41,792 nucleotides of DNA from UBA7672 sp964529555 (GCA_964529555.1 CAZGWV010000023.1:1-41792); one strand, 5' to 3'. Shown: positions 7,651-16,642, counted from the first letter of the stretch. The notes: a model not told the origin generated them from the sequence alone. Numbers and translations: made by a program.

Positions 7651-9323
7651 ATGGCCATGCATCCCAAGATCGCCGAAGTGACAGCCCGCATCGAGGCGCG
7701 CAGCAAGGCGAGCCGCGCGGATTATCTGGCGCGGATGCAGGCGGCGAAGGACGCCGGGCCGGGCCGGCAGCACCTATCGTGCGGGAACCTGGCGCATGCA
7801 TTCGCCGCCGTACCGCTGGGCGACAAGCTGACCATGCGCGGGCGGGCGCCGAATATCGGCATCGTCACCAGCTACAACGACATGCTGAGCGCGCACCAGC
7901 CGTTCAAGGACTATCCCGACATCATCAAGGACGCGGCGCGGAAGGCGGGCGCGACGGCGCAGGTGGCGGGCGGCGTGCCGGCCATGTGCGATGGCGTGAC
8001 TCAGGGGCGGCCGGGAATGGAGCTGTCGCTGTTCTCGCGCGATGTGATCGCGATGAGCGCGGCGGTGGCGCTGACGCACGATGCGTTCGACGCAGCGCTG
8101 ATGCTGGGGACGTGCGACAAGATCGTGCCGGGTCTGGTGATCGGCGCGCTCAGCTTCGGGCATCTGCCGGTGATCTTCTCGCCGGCGGGGCCGATGCCTT
8201 CGGGCATCAGCAACAAGGAGAAAGCCAAGGTGCGCGAGCAGTTCGCGCTGGGCCAGGTTACGCGCGAGCAACTGCTGGAAGCGGAGGCGGCGAGCTATCA
8301 CACGGCGGGGACGTGTACCTTCTACGGCACGGCCAATTCCAACCAGATGATGATGGAGCTGATGGGGCTGCACCTGCCCGGCACGGCGTTCGTCAATCCG
8401 GGCACGCCGCTGCGCGATGCGCTGGTGCGGGCGGCGGCTGTGCGATGCGTGGAACTGGCGAAGGCTGGTGAAGGCGCGATGGCGGATATCGTGGATGCCA
8501 GGTCCATCGTGAATGCGATCGTCGGCCTGATGGCGACGGGGGGATCGACCAATCATGCGTTGCACTTGCCCGCGATGGCGCAGGCGGCAGGCATCGTTGT
8601 CGACTGGAACGATTTCTCGGATATTTCTTCGGTCGTGCCGCTGCTTGCTCGCGTCTATCCGAACGGCACGTCCGATGTGAACCAGTTTCATGCAGCGGGC
8701 GGCATGGCGTTCATCACGCGCGAACTGCTGTCGGCGGGGCTGCTGCATGGCGACACGAATACGGTCGCGGGCAAAGGGCTGGCGGCTTACGCGCAGGAGC
8801 CGTGGCTGGATGGCGATACGCTGCGCTGGCGCGACGGCGCGGCGGAGACGCTGGACGAGAGCATTCTGCGGCCCGTGCATTCGCCATTCGAGATGGAAGG
8901 CGGCATTCGCCTGCTGACCGGCAATCTGGGGCGCGGGGTGATCAAGGTTTCGTCCGTGCCGAAGGATCGCCGCGTGATCGATGCGCCTGCCGTTGTATTC
9001 CAGTCACAGGCGGATTTCACCGCCGCGTTCAAGGCCGGACAGCTGGATCGCGATATGGTCGCGATCATGCGCTTCCAGGGGCCACGCGCGAACGGGATGC
9101 CGGAGCTGCATTCGCTGACGCCTGCGCTGACGGCGCTGCAGAACAAGGGGTTCAGGGTGGCGCTGGTGACGGATGGGCGCATGTCGGGCGCTTCGGGCGC
9201 TGTGCCGGCGGCGATCCACATGACGCCGGGCGCGGATCAGGACTCGGTACTGGCGCGCATTCAGGATGGCGACCGCGTCGTGCTGGACGCGGAGCATGGC
9301 ACGCTGGAGCTGATGGTCGATCC
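7651..9323 (+). CDS. edd: Phosphogluconate dehydratase (3' end lost in assembly gap)
   Basis: Dehydrates 6-phosphogluconate to 2-keto-3-deoxy-6-phosphogluconate, the first committed Entner-Doudoroff step. The visible 557 residues match the IlvD/Edd family. Cysteines likely to hold the iron-sulfur cluster are in AMCDGVTQG (Cys113), GTCDKIVPG (Cys155) and GTCTFYGTANSNQ (Cys222). Other signatures are FSPAGPMPSGISNKEK and the late TDGRMSGASGAVPAA. ATG 7651 has a GAGG five bases upstream. Family members are about 600-610 residues, so roughly 50 residues are hidden by the N-run at 9324. Apparent coding past the gap in the same frame is false; the real downstream gene is eda in another frame. Confidence 0.95.
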
Positions 9324-9423
9324 NNNNNNNNNNNNNNNNNNNNNNNNNNNNNNNNNNNNNNNNNNNNNNNNNNNNNNNNNNNNNNNNNNNNNNNNNNNNN
9401 NNNNNNNNNNNNNNNNNNNNNNN
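9324..9423. other. Assembly gap (100 N) between edd and eda
   Basis: A run of exactly 100 N, the standard placeholder for a join of unknown length. The missing end of Edd (about 50 residues) and missing start of Eda (about 55 residues) suggest that the true distance is roughly 300 bases or more. The order edd-eda on both sides is biologically sensible, which supports the join. Confidence 0.95.
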
Positions 9424-9898
9424 CTGCATCCGCGAGATGGCGAAGGTGTCCGGCGCGATCGTGGGCGCGGGGACGGTGCTGACCGCGAACGATGCGATGA
9501 TGGCGCGCGAGGCGGGCGCGACCTTTATCGTGACGCCGGGCCTGTCGGCGGCGACCGTGGCGGCGGCGCGCGAGGCGGATGTTCCGATCCTGCCGGGGAT
9601 CGCAACGGCGACCGAGTTGATGCAGGGGCTCGACCTCGGGCTAACGCGGTTCAAGTTCTTCCCTGCCGAGCAGGCGGGCGGACGCGCAATGCTGGATGCG
9701 TTCCGCGGGCCGTTCGGCGCGGTGAAGTTCTGCCCGACGGGCGGGATTTCGCTGGAACTGGCGCGCGACTATCTCAAGCGCCCGAATGTGGGTTGCGTTG
9801 GCGGCGGATGGGTGTGCCCCACCGGGCTGATCGACGCGAAGAAGTGGGACGAGATCGGCGCGCTGGCGAAACAGGCGGCGGGATTGCAGCGGGGTTGA
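9424..9898 (+). CDS. eda: KDPG aldolase (5' end lost in assembly gap)
   Basis: 2-keto-3-deoxy-6-phosphogluconate aldolase, which splits the Edd product to pyruvate and glyceraldehyde 3-phosphate. The frame reads from the gap (first full codon at 9425, CIREMAKVSG) to TGA at 9896-9898, about 157 residues against the usual ~210. The ATG at 9437 is internal, not a true start. Signatures are AIVGAGTVLT, the FIVTPGLS loop, FKFFPAEQAGG with the Schiff-base lysine (FKFFP), and VKFCPTGGIS for phosphate binding. It is the last gene of the split Entner-Doudoroff set and is followed by a strong hairpin. Confidence 0.93.
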
Positions 9899-9927
9899 GC
9901 GTTAGCGGGCGAAGCGGCGCCCCCTGT

Positions 9928-9961
9928 CCCGCCCGTCCTGATTTTCATCAGGACGGGCGGG
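9928..9961. terminator. Strong hairpin after eda
   Basis: A perfect 15-base inverted repeat, CCCGCCCGTCCTGAT / ATCAGGACGGGCGGG, with a TTTC loop, lies 30 bases past the eda stop and 30 bases before the convergent stop at 9992. No T-run follows on either strand, but its stability and position between convergent genes suggest a bidirectional transcription end. Confidence 0.75.
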
Positions 9962-9991
9962 GATGAGGCCGTGCTTTCAGCCGAGAGATTG

Positions 9992-10504
9992 CTAGCCTGC
10001 GCGCAGCGCGTCGTGGCGAGGCGGGCCGGCCATGAGCAGCATGGTGATCTGCACGGCGAGGGCCAGTGAGAGATAGCCGGCTGCGCCCATGACCTGCGGC
10101 ATGGGGCCGTCGCCGAACAGCATGAGGCCGGTGTTGGTGGCGAGCAGGTGATCGCGCAGCATGCCGAGGCCGACGAAACCGGCGAAGAACGTCGCCACGC
10201 CGGTCCAGCCCATGGCGCGCATCATGCGCCAGCCGACAAGGCCCGCCGCGCCGCCGAACACGAAAGCGACGGAGAGCGCGAGCGCCAGCGTGGCGAGAAC
10301 GTCATTCGTTGCGGGATAGGTCCACCAGTCCTGCTGGGCGGCCAGCGTATCCCAGCCGATGTTGAAACCCGCCGCGACGACGCCACCCGCAAGCGCCGCA
10401 GTTGCGCGCTTTCCGCCCGCGCGCGTGAGCCAAACCACCGCCGCAAACACGGCAGGCGATGCAAGGCACACGGCAATCAGCACACCCGTCGTCACGCGCG
10501 GCAC
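9992..10504 (-). CDS. Integral membrane protein of unknown function
   Basis: A 170-residue hydrophobic protein with about five predicted membrane segments (roughly residues 6-26, 34-52, 67-90, 98-115 and 140-160). Charged residues and WWTYP sit in the loops. I recognise no catalytic motif or family. The start is a GTG at 10504 without a convincing ribosome-binding site, so a few residues may be wrong. It follows the dCTP deaminase on the same strand after 144 bases and may be expressed separately. Confidence 0.6.
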   Translation of the reverse strand: MPRVTTGVLIAVCLASPAVFAAVVWLTRAGGKRATAALAGGVVAAGFNIGWDTLAAQQDWWTYPATNDVLATLALALSVAFVFGGAAGLVGWRMMRAMGWTGVATFFAGFVGLGMLRDHLLATNTGLMLFGDGPMPQVMGAAGYLSLALAVQITMLLMAGPPRHDALRAG

Positions 10505-10648
10505 CAGTTCTTGAACCGGGAGAGTCTATGCACGGGCGCGATATGAAGAAAGCGTCATCTTTGACGAGAACCAGAATTTCCGCTCACACCCGCGTGTAAG
10601 GCGGCGCGTGCTGGAATCCGTCGCGGTAGTTTTGCGATTCTGAAGCGA

Positions 10649-11767
10649 TCAATCGTCCGCCGCCTTGAAGTATTTCGAGAGGCGGAGGCCCTGCCCCGCG
10701 TAAGTCGAGTACGAGCCGGCGGCGCCGTAAGGCACGTCGGGCTGGGCGGTGAGTTTCTCGAAGACGAGGCGGCCCACAGGCTGGCCGTCTTCGAGGATGA
10801 AGGGAACTTCGCGCGAGCGGACTTCGAGCACGGCCTTGCCCTTGGAGTGCGTGACGCCGAAGCCGGGGTCGAAGAAGCCGGCATAGTGGGCGCGGAACTC
10901 GCCGAGTTCGGGCGCGATGGGGGCCATCTCGGCGGCTTCGTCGAGCGGGATGACGATCTTTTCCTTCGAGGCGAGGATGTAGAACTCGCCGGGGTCGAGC
11001 ACGATGCGGCCGCCGCGCGCGCGGACGGGTTCCCAGAAATCGTCGACGGCATGGGCGCCGATGGCCGCGAGATCGATGACGCGCGAGTGGCGCTTGGCGC
11101 GATAGCCGACGATGTCGGCCTTGGTGGGGAAGAGATCGAGGCTGAACGTCATGTCACGCACGGGGTTGGGCGGCCCGCGGCGGACGCGGAGTTGCAGCAG
11201 GCGGTCGCCCGTGCGGGCGAGGACGGAGAAGGTGCGCGGGCTGATCTCGGCGTAGAGTTCGCCCGAATAGCCGGCGGGCACGCCATCGAAGGCGCGGGCG
11301 CGGTCGGACACGGCGCGGACGAAGACGTCGATGCGCCCCGTTGAGCTTTTGGGGTTGGCGGCGGCGGAGACGTCTTTCGGCAGGCGCAGGCGTTCCTGCA
11401 GCGGGACGAGATAGACGCAGCCGGTTTCCAGCACTGCCCCGCGCGAGAGATCGAGCGTGTGCATGACGAGACTGTCGTCGAGCCGATCGGCGACGACCGA
11501 CTTGCCGGGCAGGAAGCTGGCGCGGAGGCGGTAGGCGACCTTGCCCAGCCGCAGGTCGAGGCTGGCGGGCTGGATCTGGTCGGCCTTGATGCCGCCCTCT
11601 GCCGTAATGGCGCCGGAGGCGATGATGGCCCTGAGTTCGCTATCGGGCATGACGCCGGGCGCCGCCGCGCGGGTGGCGGGCGGTTTGGCGGCCGTCTTCG
11701 TGACAGCCTTCGCGAGAGGCTTCGCGGCGGGCCGGGAGGGCGGCTTGGCAGGCGGGGTCTTCTTCAT
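10649..11767 (-). CDS. dCTP deaminase-like protein, double-domain form
   Basis: About 372 residues. The core has two related dCTP deaminase/dUTPase-type beta domains. The first holds IQPASLDLRLG and NPKSSTGRIDVFVR, the second GEFYILASKEKIVIP and GFFDPGFG. This long two-domain 2'-deoxycytidine 5'-triphosphate deaminase form is seen in alphaproteobacteria and would supply dUMP or dUTP for thymidylate synthesis. The first ~35 residues are a Lys/Ala/Pro-rich low-complexity tail absent from compact Dcd proteins. A GTG start at 11782 or ATG at 11767 are both possible; 11767 is chosen. It lies immediately after the GST gene, the longer start overlapping its stop, so the two are probably translated together. 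Confidence 0.85.
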   Translation of the reverse strand: MKKTPPAKPPSRPAAKPLAKAVTKTAAKPPATRAAAPGVMPDSELRAIIASGAITAEGGIKADQIQPASLDLRLGKVAYRLRASFLPGKSVVADRLDDSLVMHTLDLSRGAVLETGCVYLVPLQERLRLPKDVSAAANPKSSTGRIDVFVRAVSDRARAFDGVPAGYSGELYAEISPRTFSVLARTGDRLLQLRVRRGPPNPVRDMTFSLDLFPTKADIVGYRAKRHSRVIDLAAIGAHAVDDFWEPVRARGGRIVLDPGEFYILASKEKIVIPLDEAAEMAPIAPELGEFRAHYAGFFDPGFGVTHSKGKAVLEVRSREVPFILEDGQPVGRLVFEKLTAQPDVPYGAAGSYSTYAGQGLRLSKYFKAADD

Positions 11768-11774
11768 GGGCCCT

Positions 11775-12416
11775 TCATGCACGCGGCGGGCTCATCTTGA
11801 AAGCCTGCTGTAGCTCCTGGAATGGCGGTAGTGATTCGCAGCGCGCGGCATGGGACGCCAGCATCGGCCAGCCTTCGGAAAGATCGAACAGGCCGGGATG
11901 CGCATCGCCCAGGAAGCGGATGACGCAGGCGACCGCGACATCCGCATGACCGATGGAAGCGCCGAACCACCAGGGCGTCGTCCGCGCCGTGCGGCTGCGT
12001 TCCAGTTCGTTGAGGCAGCCGGCGATCTGGCCGCGGCAGCGTTCGACCCAGGCGGGCGTGCCGCGCCCGTGGACCGCAGTTTCGTAGACGAGGGACACCG
12101 CCTTGTCGGCAAGGCCGGTGGCGAGCGCGCAGACCTTCAGCGCCTCGCGCCGCTCTGCCCCGCCCGCCGGCATCATAAGTAGCGCCGGCGGCGCAAGCTG
12201 GTCGAGGGCATCGAGGATGGCGTGGCTTTCGATCAGGGACTCGCCCGTGTTGAGCACCAGCGTGGGCACGCGCATCAACGGGTTGTGCTCGGCGATCTTC
12301 TCCGCATCGCCGAAAACAGACCAGGGGCGATGCTCGAACGCCATGCCATAGAGTCGCATCGCGATAGCGACGCGGCGGACGAAGGGGCTGTCATACTGGC
12401 CGATAAGGATCATCAT
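11775..12416 (-). CDS. Glutathione S-transferase family protein
   Basis: A 213-residue protein with an N-terminal thioredoxin-like domain (IGQYDSPFVRRVAIAMRLYG, then NPLMRVPTLVLNTGESLIESHAI carrying the cis-proline and the ES glutathione-binding pair). A helical C-terminal domain follows, with GHADVAVACVIRFL. The likely catalytic residue near the N-terminus is Tyr or Ser (QYDSPF). The tandem ATGATG at 12416 follows GGAGAG by six bases, so longer starts are unlikely. It heads the reverse-strand run with the dCTP deaminase and is divergent from cioA over 217 bases. Substrate unknown. Confidence 0.88.
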   Translation of the reverse strand: MMILIGQYDSPFVRRVAIAMRLYGMAFEHRPWSVFGDAEKIAEHNPLMRVPTLVLNTGESLIESHAILDALDQLAPPALLMMPAGGAERREALKVCALATGLADKAVSLVYETAVHGRGTPAWVERCRGQIAGCLNELERSRTARTTPWWFGASIGHADVAVACVIRFLGDAHPGLFDLSEGWPMLASHAARCESLPPFQELQQAFKMSPPRA

Positions 12417-12633
12417 GGGCGCTCTCCGATCGACACTAGCAAGTTTGCGTGCGGCTGCCACGCGCATCGCATGAGGCTCAACACCCGTCATTCGACGCGA
12501 ACGTGACGCAGGCGTCAGGGATGGTCAGGCATGACTTGCGCGACTAGCTTTCGTATCGAGTTGAAGGCTTGCCATCCGGCGGCGTTCACGCCGCCATGGT
12601 GTAAGCTGCGAGCCGCCGCTGTCGGGGTTGGCC

Positions 12634-14031
12634 ATGGAATTCGACGCCCTTCTGCTGTCACGACTGCAGTTCGCATTCACGATCGGTTTTCACATCATCT
12701 TCCCGGCCTTCACCATCGGGCTGGCGTCGTTCCTTGCCGTGCTTGAGGGGCTGTGGCTGGCGACGAAGAAGCCGGTCTATCGCAATCTCTATCTCTTCTG
12801 GGTCAAGATTTTTGCGCTGTCATTCGGCATGGGCGTCGTGTCGGGCGTGGTGTTGAGCTATCAGCTGGGCACGAACTGGAGCGTGTTCTCGACGCAGGCC
12901 GGCAGCGTTATCGGGCCGTTGTTTGCGTATGAGGTGCTGACGGCCTTCTTTCTTGAAGCGTCCTTCCTCGGCATCATGCTGTTCGGCTGGAAGAAGGTGG
13001 GGCCGAAGCTGCACTTCTTCGCCACTTGCATGGTGGCCATCGGCACGCTGATCTCCTCGTTCTGGATCCTTGCGGCCAATTCCTGGATGCAGACGCCGCA
13101 GGGGTTCGACTTCGCGGCTGACGGGACGATGGTCGCGACCGACTTCTGGCAAGTGATCTTCAACCCTTCCACGCCCTCGCGCGTGGCTCACATGGTGCTG
13201 GCGGCTTATCTCACCACGGCGATGGTGGTGGCGGGGGCTTCGGCGTTTGCGCTGCTGGCGAAGAAGGCCGCGCCGGAAAGCCGGATCGCGATCCGCATGG
13301 CGATCCTGATGATGGCGGTCGTCGCGCCGCTGCAGGTTGTGGCGGGGCATCATAGCGGCGAGATCGCGCACCATTATCAGCCGGCGAAAGTCGCGGCGAT
13401 GGAGGGATGGTGGGAGACGCAGGCGCAGCAGCCGACGCTGCTGTTCGGCTGGCCGGATGAGGAGAACGAGACGACGCACGCGGCCATCGGCGTTCCGGGC
13501 ATGGGATCGTGGTTCGTGGCGGGCGACGCCAATGCGGAGCTTCAGGGGCTCAAGGCGTTCGCCAAGGAAGACCGGCCGCCGGTGTGGATCACCTTCTGGG
13601 CTTTCCGCATCATGGTGGGCATGGGGATGATCATGCTGGCGCTGGGCGCGTGGGGCGCGGCGCTTTGGGTGTTCAGGCGCGTGGATCGCGCGACATGGTA
13701 TCACCGCGCGCTTGTGCTGGCGGCGCCTTCGGGCTTCGTCGCGGTGCTGGCCGGATGGGTTTCGGCTGAGGTCGGGCGGCAGCCTTATGTGGTCTATGGC
13801 GTGTTGCGGACGGCGGACGCGGTCTCGCCTGTGCCGGCGGGATCGGTGGCGTTGTCGCTGCTGTTCTTCATGGTCGTCTACGCCATCGTGTTCACGGCGG
13901 GCGCGCTCTACATCCTGCGCCTGATGGCGAAGGGGCCGGATACGGAAGAGCCGCCGCCGAAGGATGTGACGGAACCGCCGGGCTCGCCGCTTGGCACGGG
14001 CGTCAAAAGCGCCGCAGCGAAGGGGGCCTGA
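12634..14031 (+). CDS. cioA: Cytochrome bd-type (cyanide-insensitive) quinol oxidase subunit I
   Basis: Membrane subunit carrying the haems and quinol site of a bd oxidase that reduces oxygen to water without pumping protons. About nine membrane helices are evident over 465 residues. His20 in FTIGFHIIFPAFTIG corresponds to the conserved haem ligand, and AGHHSGEIAHHYQP carries further histidines. The signature is GRQPYVVYG rather than GRQPW, and the Q-loop is short; both point to the CIO type. ATG 12634 is used; an in-frame TTG two codons earlier is less likely. cioB follows after two bases. It is divergent from the GST gene, and I found no clear FNR box between them. Confidence 0.95.
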   Translation: MEFDALLLSRLQFAFTIGFHIIFPAFTIGLASFLAVLEGLWLATKKPVYRNLYLFWVKIFALSFGMGVVSGVVLSYQLGTNWSVFSTQAGSVIGPLFAYEVLTAFFLEASFLGIMLFGWKKVGPKLHFFATCMVAIGTLISSFWILAANSWMQTPQGFDFAADGTMVATDFWQVIFNPSTPSRVAHMVLAAYLTTAMVVAGASAFALLAKKAAPESRIAIRMAILMMAVVAPLQVVAGHHSGEIAHHYQPAKVAAMEGWWETQAQQPTLLFGWPDEENETTHAAIGVPGMGSWFVAGDANAELQGLKAFAKEDRPPVWITFWAFRIMVGMGMIMLALGAWGAALWVFRRVDRATWYHRALVLAAPSGFVAVLAGWVSAEVGRQPYVVYGVLRTADAVSPVPAGSVALSLLFFMVVYAIVFTAGALYILRLMAKGPDTEEPPPKDVTEPPGSPLGTGVKSAAAKGA

Positions 14032-14033
14032 TC

Positions 14034-15062
14034 ATGTTCGGTATCGAACTCTCCATGATCTGGGCCGTACTGATCGCGTTTGCGGTCTTCCTCTATGTCG
14101 CGCTCGACGGGTTCGACCTTGGCGTCGGCATTCTCTTCCCGCTCGCGAAGGATACGCGCGAGCGCGACCAGATGCAGGCGGCGATCGCGCCGGTGTGGGA
14201 TGGCAACGAGACGTGGCTGGTGCTGGGCGGCGGCGGCCTGTTTGCGGCGTTTCCGAAAGCCTATGCCGCGCTGATGCCGGCGCTGTACCTGCCGATCATC
14301 CTGATGTTGCTGGCGCTGATCTTCCGGGGCGTGGCGTTCGAGTTCCGGCATCATGGGCGCGAGCGCGGCAAGAAGGGGTGGACGCTTGCGTTCTCCGCCG
14401 GGTCCATCGTGGCGGCTGCGGCGCAAGGGCTGATCCTCGGCGCGTTCGTGCAGGGCGTGAATGTGGTGGACGGCGAGTTCGTCGGCGGGCCGCTCGACTG
14501 GCTGACGCCGTTCTCGCTTCTTGTCGCTGCGGCCCTGGTGGCGGGCTATGCGCTGCTGGGCGCGGGGTGGCTGGTCTACCGGACGCAGGGCGAGCTGTTC
14601 GAGCGGTCGCGCGCGTGGGTGAAGCAGCTGGCGTTGCTGACGGCGCTGGGCATGGGGGCGGTGAGCCTTGCGACGCTGGGCGTCGATCCGCGCGTGACCT
14701 ATCGCTGGGGCCTCACCATGACGTCGATCGACTGGAGCACGTTCATCGCGCTGGCGCCGCTGCCGCTGGTTGCGAGCGGGCTGTGCTTCATGCTGTGGCG
14801 CGGCGCGGACAAGGGGCAGCACCTGCAGCCTTATCTCTATACCGTGTGCCTCTTTCTTGTCGGCTATGCCGGCCTGGCGATCAGCCTGTGGCCCTATATC
14901 GTGCCGTTCGCGATGACGCCGCAGGAGGCCGCCGCCGCCGACAACGCGCTGGAACTGATGCTGTGGGGCGCGCTGCCGATGCTGCCGGTCATCCTGGGCT
15001 ATACCGGGTATGTGTACTGGCTCTTCCGCGCGAAGGTGGACGATGAAGCGTCCTATCATTGA
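14034..15062 (+). CDS. cioB: Cytochrome bd-type quinol oxidase subunit II
   Basis: Second membrane subunit of the bd oxidase, 342 residues with about eight hydrophobic helices. Typical segments are the N-terminal YVALDGFDLGVGILFP, VWDGNETWLVLGGGGLFAAFPKAY, and the late LWPYIVPFAMTPQEAAA. It begins two bases after the cioA stop, and its 3' end overlaps the DUF2474 gene by 20 bases, so the three form one operon. Confidence 0.96.
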   Translation: MFGIELSMIWAVLIAFAVFLYVALDGFDLGVGILFPLAKDTRERDQMQAAIAPVWDGNETWLVLGGGGLFAAFPKAYAALMPALYLPIILMLLALIFRGVAFEFRHHGRERGKKGWTLAFSAGSIVAAAAQGLILGAFVQGVNVVDGEFVGGPLDWLTPFSLLVAAALVAGYALLGAGWLVYRTQGELFERSRAWVKQLALLTALGMGAVSLATLGVDPRVTYRWGLTMTSIDWSTFIALAPLPLVASGLCFMLWRGADKGQHLQPYLYTVCLFLVGYAGLAISLWPYIVPFAMTPQEAAAADNALELMLWGALPMLPVILGYTGYVYWLFRAKVDDEASYH

Positions 15063-15192
15063 GGGCCCGCCCGAGTCGGGCGAGCCGAAACGGCCGCTGG
15101 GCAAGAGCCTGCTGTGGTTTGCGGCGCTTTGGGTGGGTGGCTTCGCGAGCGTTGCAGCGGCTGCGTATGCGTTGCGGGCCCTGATTTTGTAA
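15043..15192 (+). CDS. DUF2474 small subunit of the bd oxidase (CydX-like)
   Basis: A 49-residue single-span membrane protein with the segment LLWFAALWVGGFASVAAAAY preceded by RPLGKS and ending LRALIL. This matches the DUF2474 family of very small proteins encoded after CIO-type oxidase subunit II, thought to act like CydX in stabilising the complex. ATG 15043 lies inside cioB, 20 bases before its stop, implying coupled translation. Upstream in-frame starts would add cioB-overlapping residues without hydrophobic character. Confidence 0.85.
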   Translation: MKRPIIEGPPESGEPKRPLGKSLLWFAALWVGGFASVAAAAYALRALIL

Positions 15193-15211
15193 GGTGACGG
15201 CGCAACATGCG

Positions 15212-15337
15212 CTCTCCTCCCCCTTGTGGGGAGGGGATAGGAGGTGGGGGGGCGGCTCCGCATGCGAGATGCCGCGAGAGCTTACCGTCCCACAGCCCCC
15301 TCACCCTACCCTCTCTCCACAAGGGGGAGAGGGGGGC
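15212..15337. repeat. Long imperfect inverted repeat between cioB/DUF2474 and metZ
   Basis: Arms of about 40 bases, each containing the CCCCCTTGTGG / CCACAAGGGGG core. The left arm begins at 15212 and the right ends near 15337, with a ~40-base centre. It fills most of the 244 bases between the oxidase operon and metZ. It looks like one of the intergenic palindromic elements common in alphaproteobacteria and could also end transcription of the oxidase operon. No gene is visible in the interval. Confidence 0.8.
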
Positions 15338-15436
15338 TCTACTGCTTGGATCATGCCAATCGTTTAGCGCACCTCACTGGCCTAGCGGGCTCTCACGGCC
15401 TATAGCGGCGTCCTCAGTCAATGAAAGGCAGCCGCC

Positions 15437-16636
15437 ATGACCAAGGACATTCGCAGACAGGACTCCAGCAAATGGCGCCCGCAGACCCTGATGGTGCGGG
15501 GCGGCACGACGCGGTCGGAGCATGGCGAGACGTCCGAGGCGCTGTATCTCAATTCGGGCTTTGTCTATGGCAGCCCGGAAGAGCAATCGGCGCGTATGGC
15601 CGGCGAGAGACCCGGCTACATCTATTCGCGCTATGCCAACCCGACGGTTCGCATGCTGGAGGAGCGTCTCTGCGCGCTCGAGGGCGCCGAGGACTGCCGC
15701 GCTATGGCGAGCGGGATGGCGGCGGTTCACACCATGCTGGTTGCGCCGGTGAAACCGGGCGACCGCATCGTGGCGCCGCGCGCGCTGTTTTCCTCGTGCG
15801 TGTGGATTCTGAAGAATGTGATGCCGAAGATGGGCGTCGATGTGACGTGGATCGAAAGCACGACGGACATCCGGGAGTGGGAGCGCGCGCTGTCGAAGCC
15901 GTGCCGCTTCGTGCTGATCGAGACGCCATCGAACCCGATGCTGGATGCGGTGGATATTCGCGCGGTGGCCGACCTCACGCACGCCGCCGGCGGCGAGCTG
16001 ATCGTCGACAACGTGTTCGCCTCGCCCATCCTTCAGCGGCCGCTGGAACTGGGCGCGGACTGGGTCGTCTATTCGACGACCAAGCACATGGACGGGCAGG
16101 GCCGCACGCTGGGCGGCGCGATCCTCGGCAAGGCCAAGGCGATCGAAGACAATATCCAGCAATACTTCCGGCACACGGGTCCCTCCATGTCGCCGTTCAA
16201 TGCGTGGATCGTGCTTAAGGGTCTTGAGACGATGGACCTGCGCGTGCGCGCGATGAGCGCCAGTGCGCGCAAGATCGCGGACCGCCTCGCAGGCAACTCC
16301 AAGATCGCGGCGGTGCGCTATCCCGGCCGGTCAGACCACCCGCATCACAACATCCACGCCGCGCAGATGCCCGAAGCCGGCGGATCGATGCTGGCGTTCT
16401 CGCTGAAGGGTGGGCGCGAGGCGGCGTTCAGCCTGCTCAACAAGCTGAGCCTCGTGGATATCTCCAACAATCTCGGGGATGCGAAATCGCTCATCACCCA
16501 CCCGGCCACCACCACGCATCGGTCGCTGACGGACGACGAGCGCGCCGCCATCGGGCTCGATGACACCTGGCTGCGCCTGTCGGTGGGCCTCGAAGACCAT
16601 GAGGACATAGCAGAGGACATCGAGCGGGCGCTTTAG
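15437..16636 (+). CDS. metZ: O-succinylhomoserine sulfhydrylase
   Basis: Cys/Met-metabolism PLP enzyme making homocysteine directly from O-succinylhomoserine and sulfide. The 399 residues include YIYSRYANPTVRMLE (phosphate-binding Tyr/Arg of the neighbouring subunit), ASGMAAVH, the PLP aspartate in LIVDNVFASP (Asp191), and the Schiff-base lysine in YSTTKHMDGQGR (Lys216). The GQGR following it and overall similarity favour MetZ over cystathionine lyases. AAAGG lies about nine bases before the ATG. I looked for a SAM-II riboswitch, common before alphaproteobacterial metZ/metA, and saw none in the 100 bases upstream. A GC-rich hairpin follows the stop. Confidence 0.94.
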   Translation: MTKDIRRQDSSKWRPQTLMVRGGTTRSEHGETSEALYLNSGFVYGSPEEQSARMAGERPGYIYSRYANPTVRMLEERLCALEGAEDCRAMASGMAAVHTMLVAPVKPGDRIVAPRALFSSCVWILKNVMPKMGVDVTWIESTTDIREWERALSKPCRFVLIETPSNPMLDAVDIRAVADLTHAAGGELIVDNVFASPILQRPLELGADWVVYSTTKHMDGQGRTLGGAILGKAKAIEDNIQQYFRHTGPSMSPFNAWIVLKGLETMDLRVRAMSASARKIADRLAGNSKIAAVRYPGRSDHPHHNIHAAQMPEAGGSMLAFSLKGGREAAFSLLNKLSLVDISNNLGDAKSLITHPATTTHRSLTDDERAAIGLDDTWLRLSVGLEDHEDIAEDIERAL

Positions 16637-16642
16637 GCGCGG

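Noticed and set aside
7651..9966. A long edd reading frame continuing through the N-run
   Set aside because: The frame after the gap encodes no Edd residues; the real gene there is eda in another frame.
13908..15263. A 451-codon reverse open frame across cioB
   Set aside because: Arg/Gln/His-rich translation typical of antisense to a GC-rich membrane protein gene.
15337..15436. SAM-II riboswitch before metZ
   Set aside because: Looked for because it is common there, but the conserved pseudoknot words are absent.
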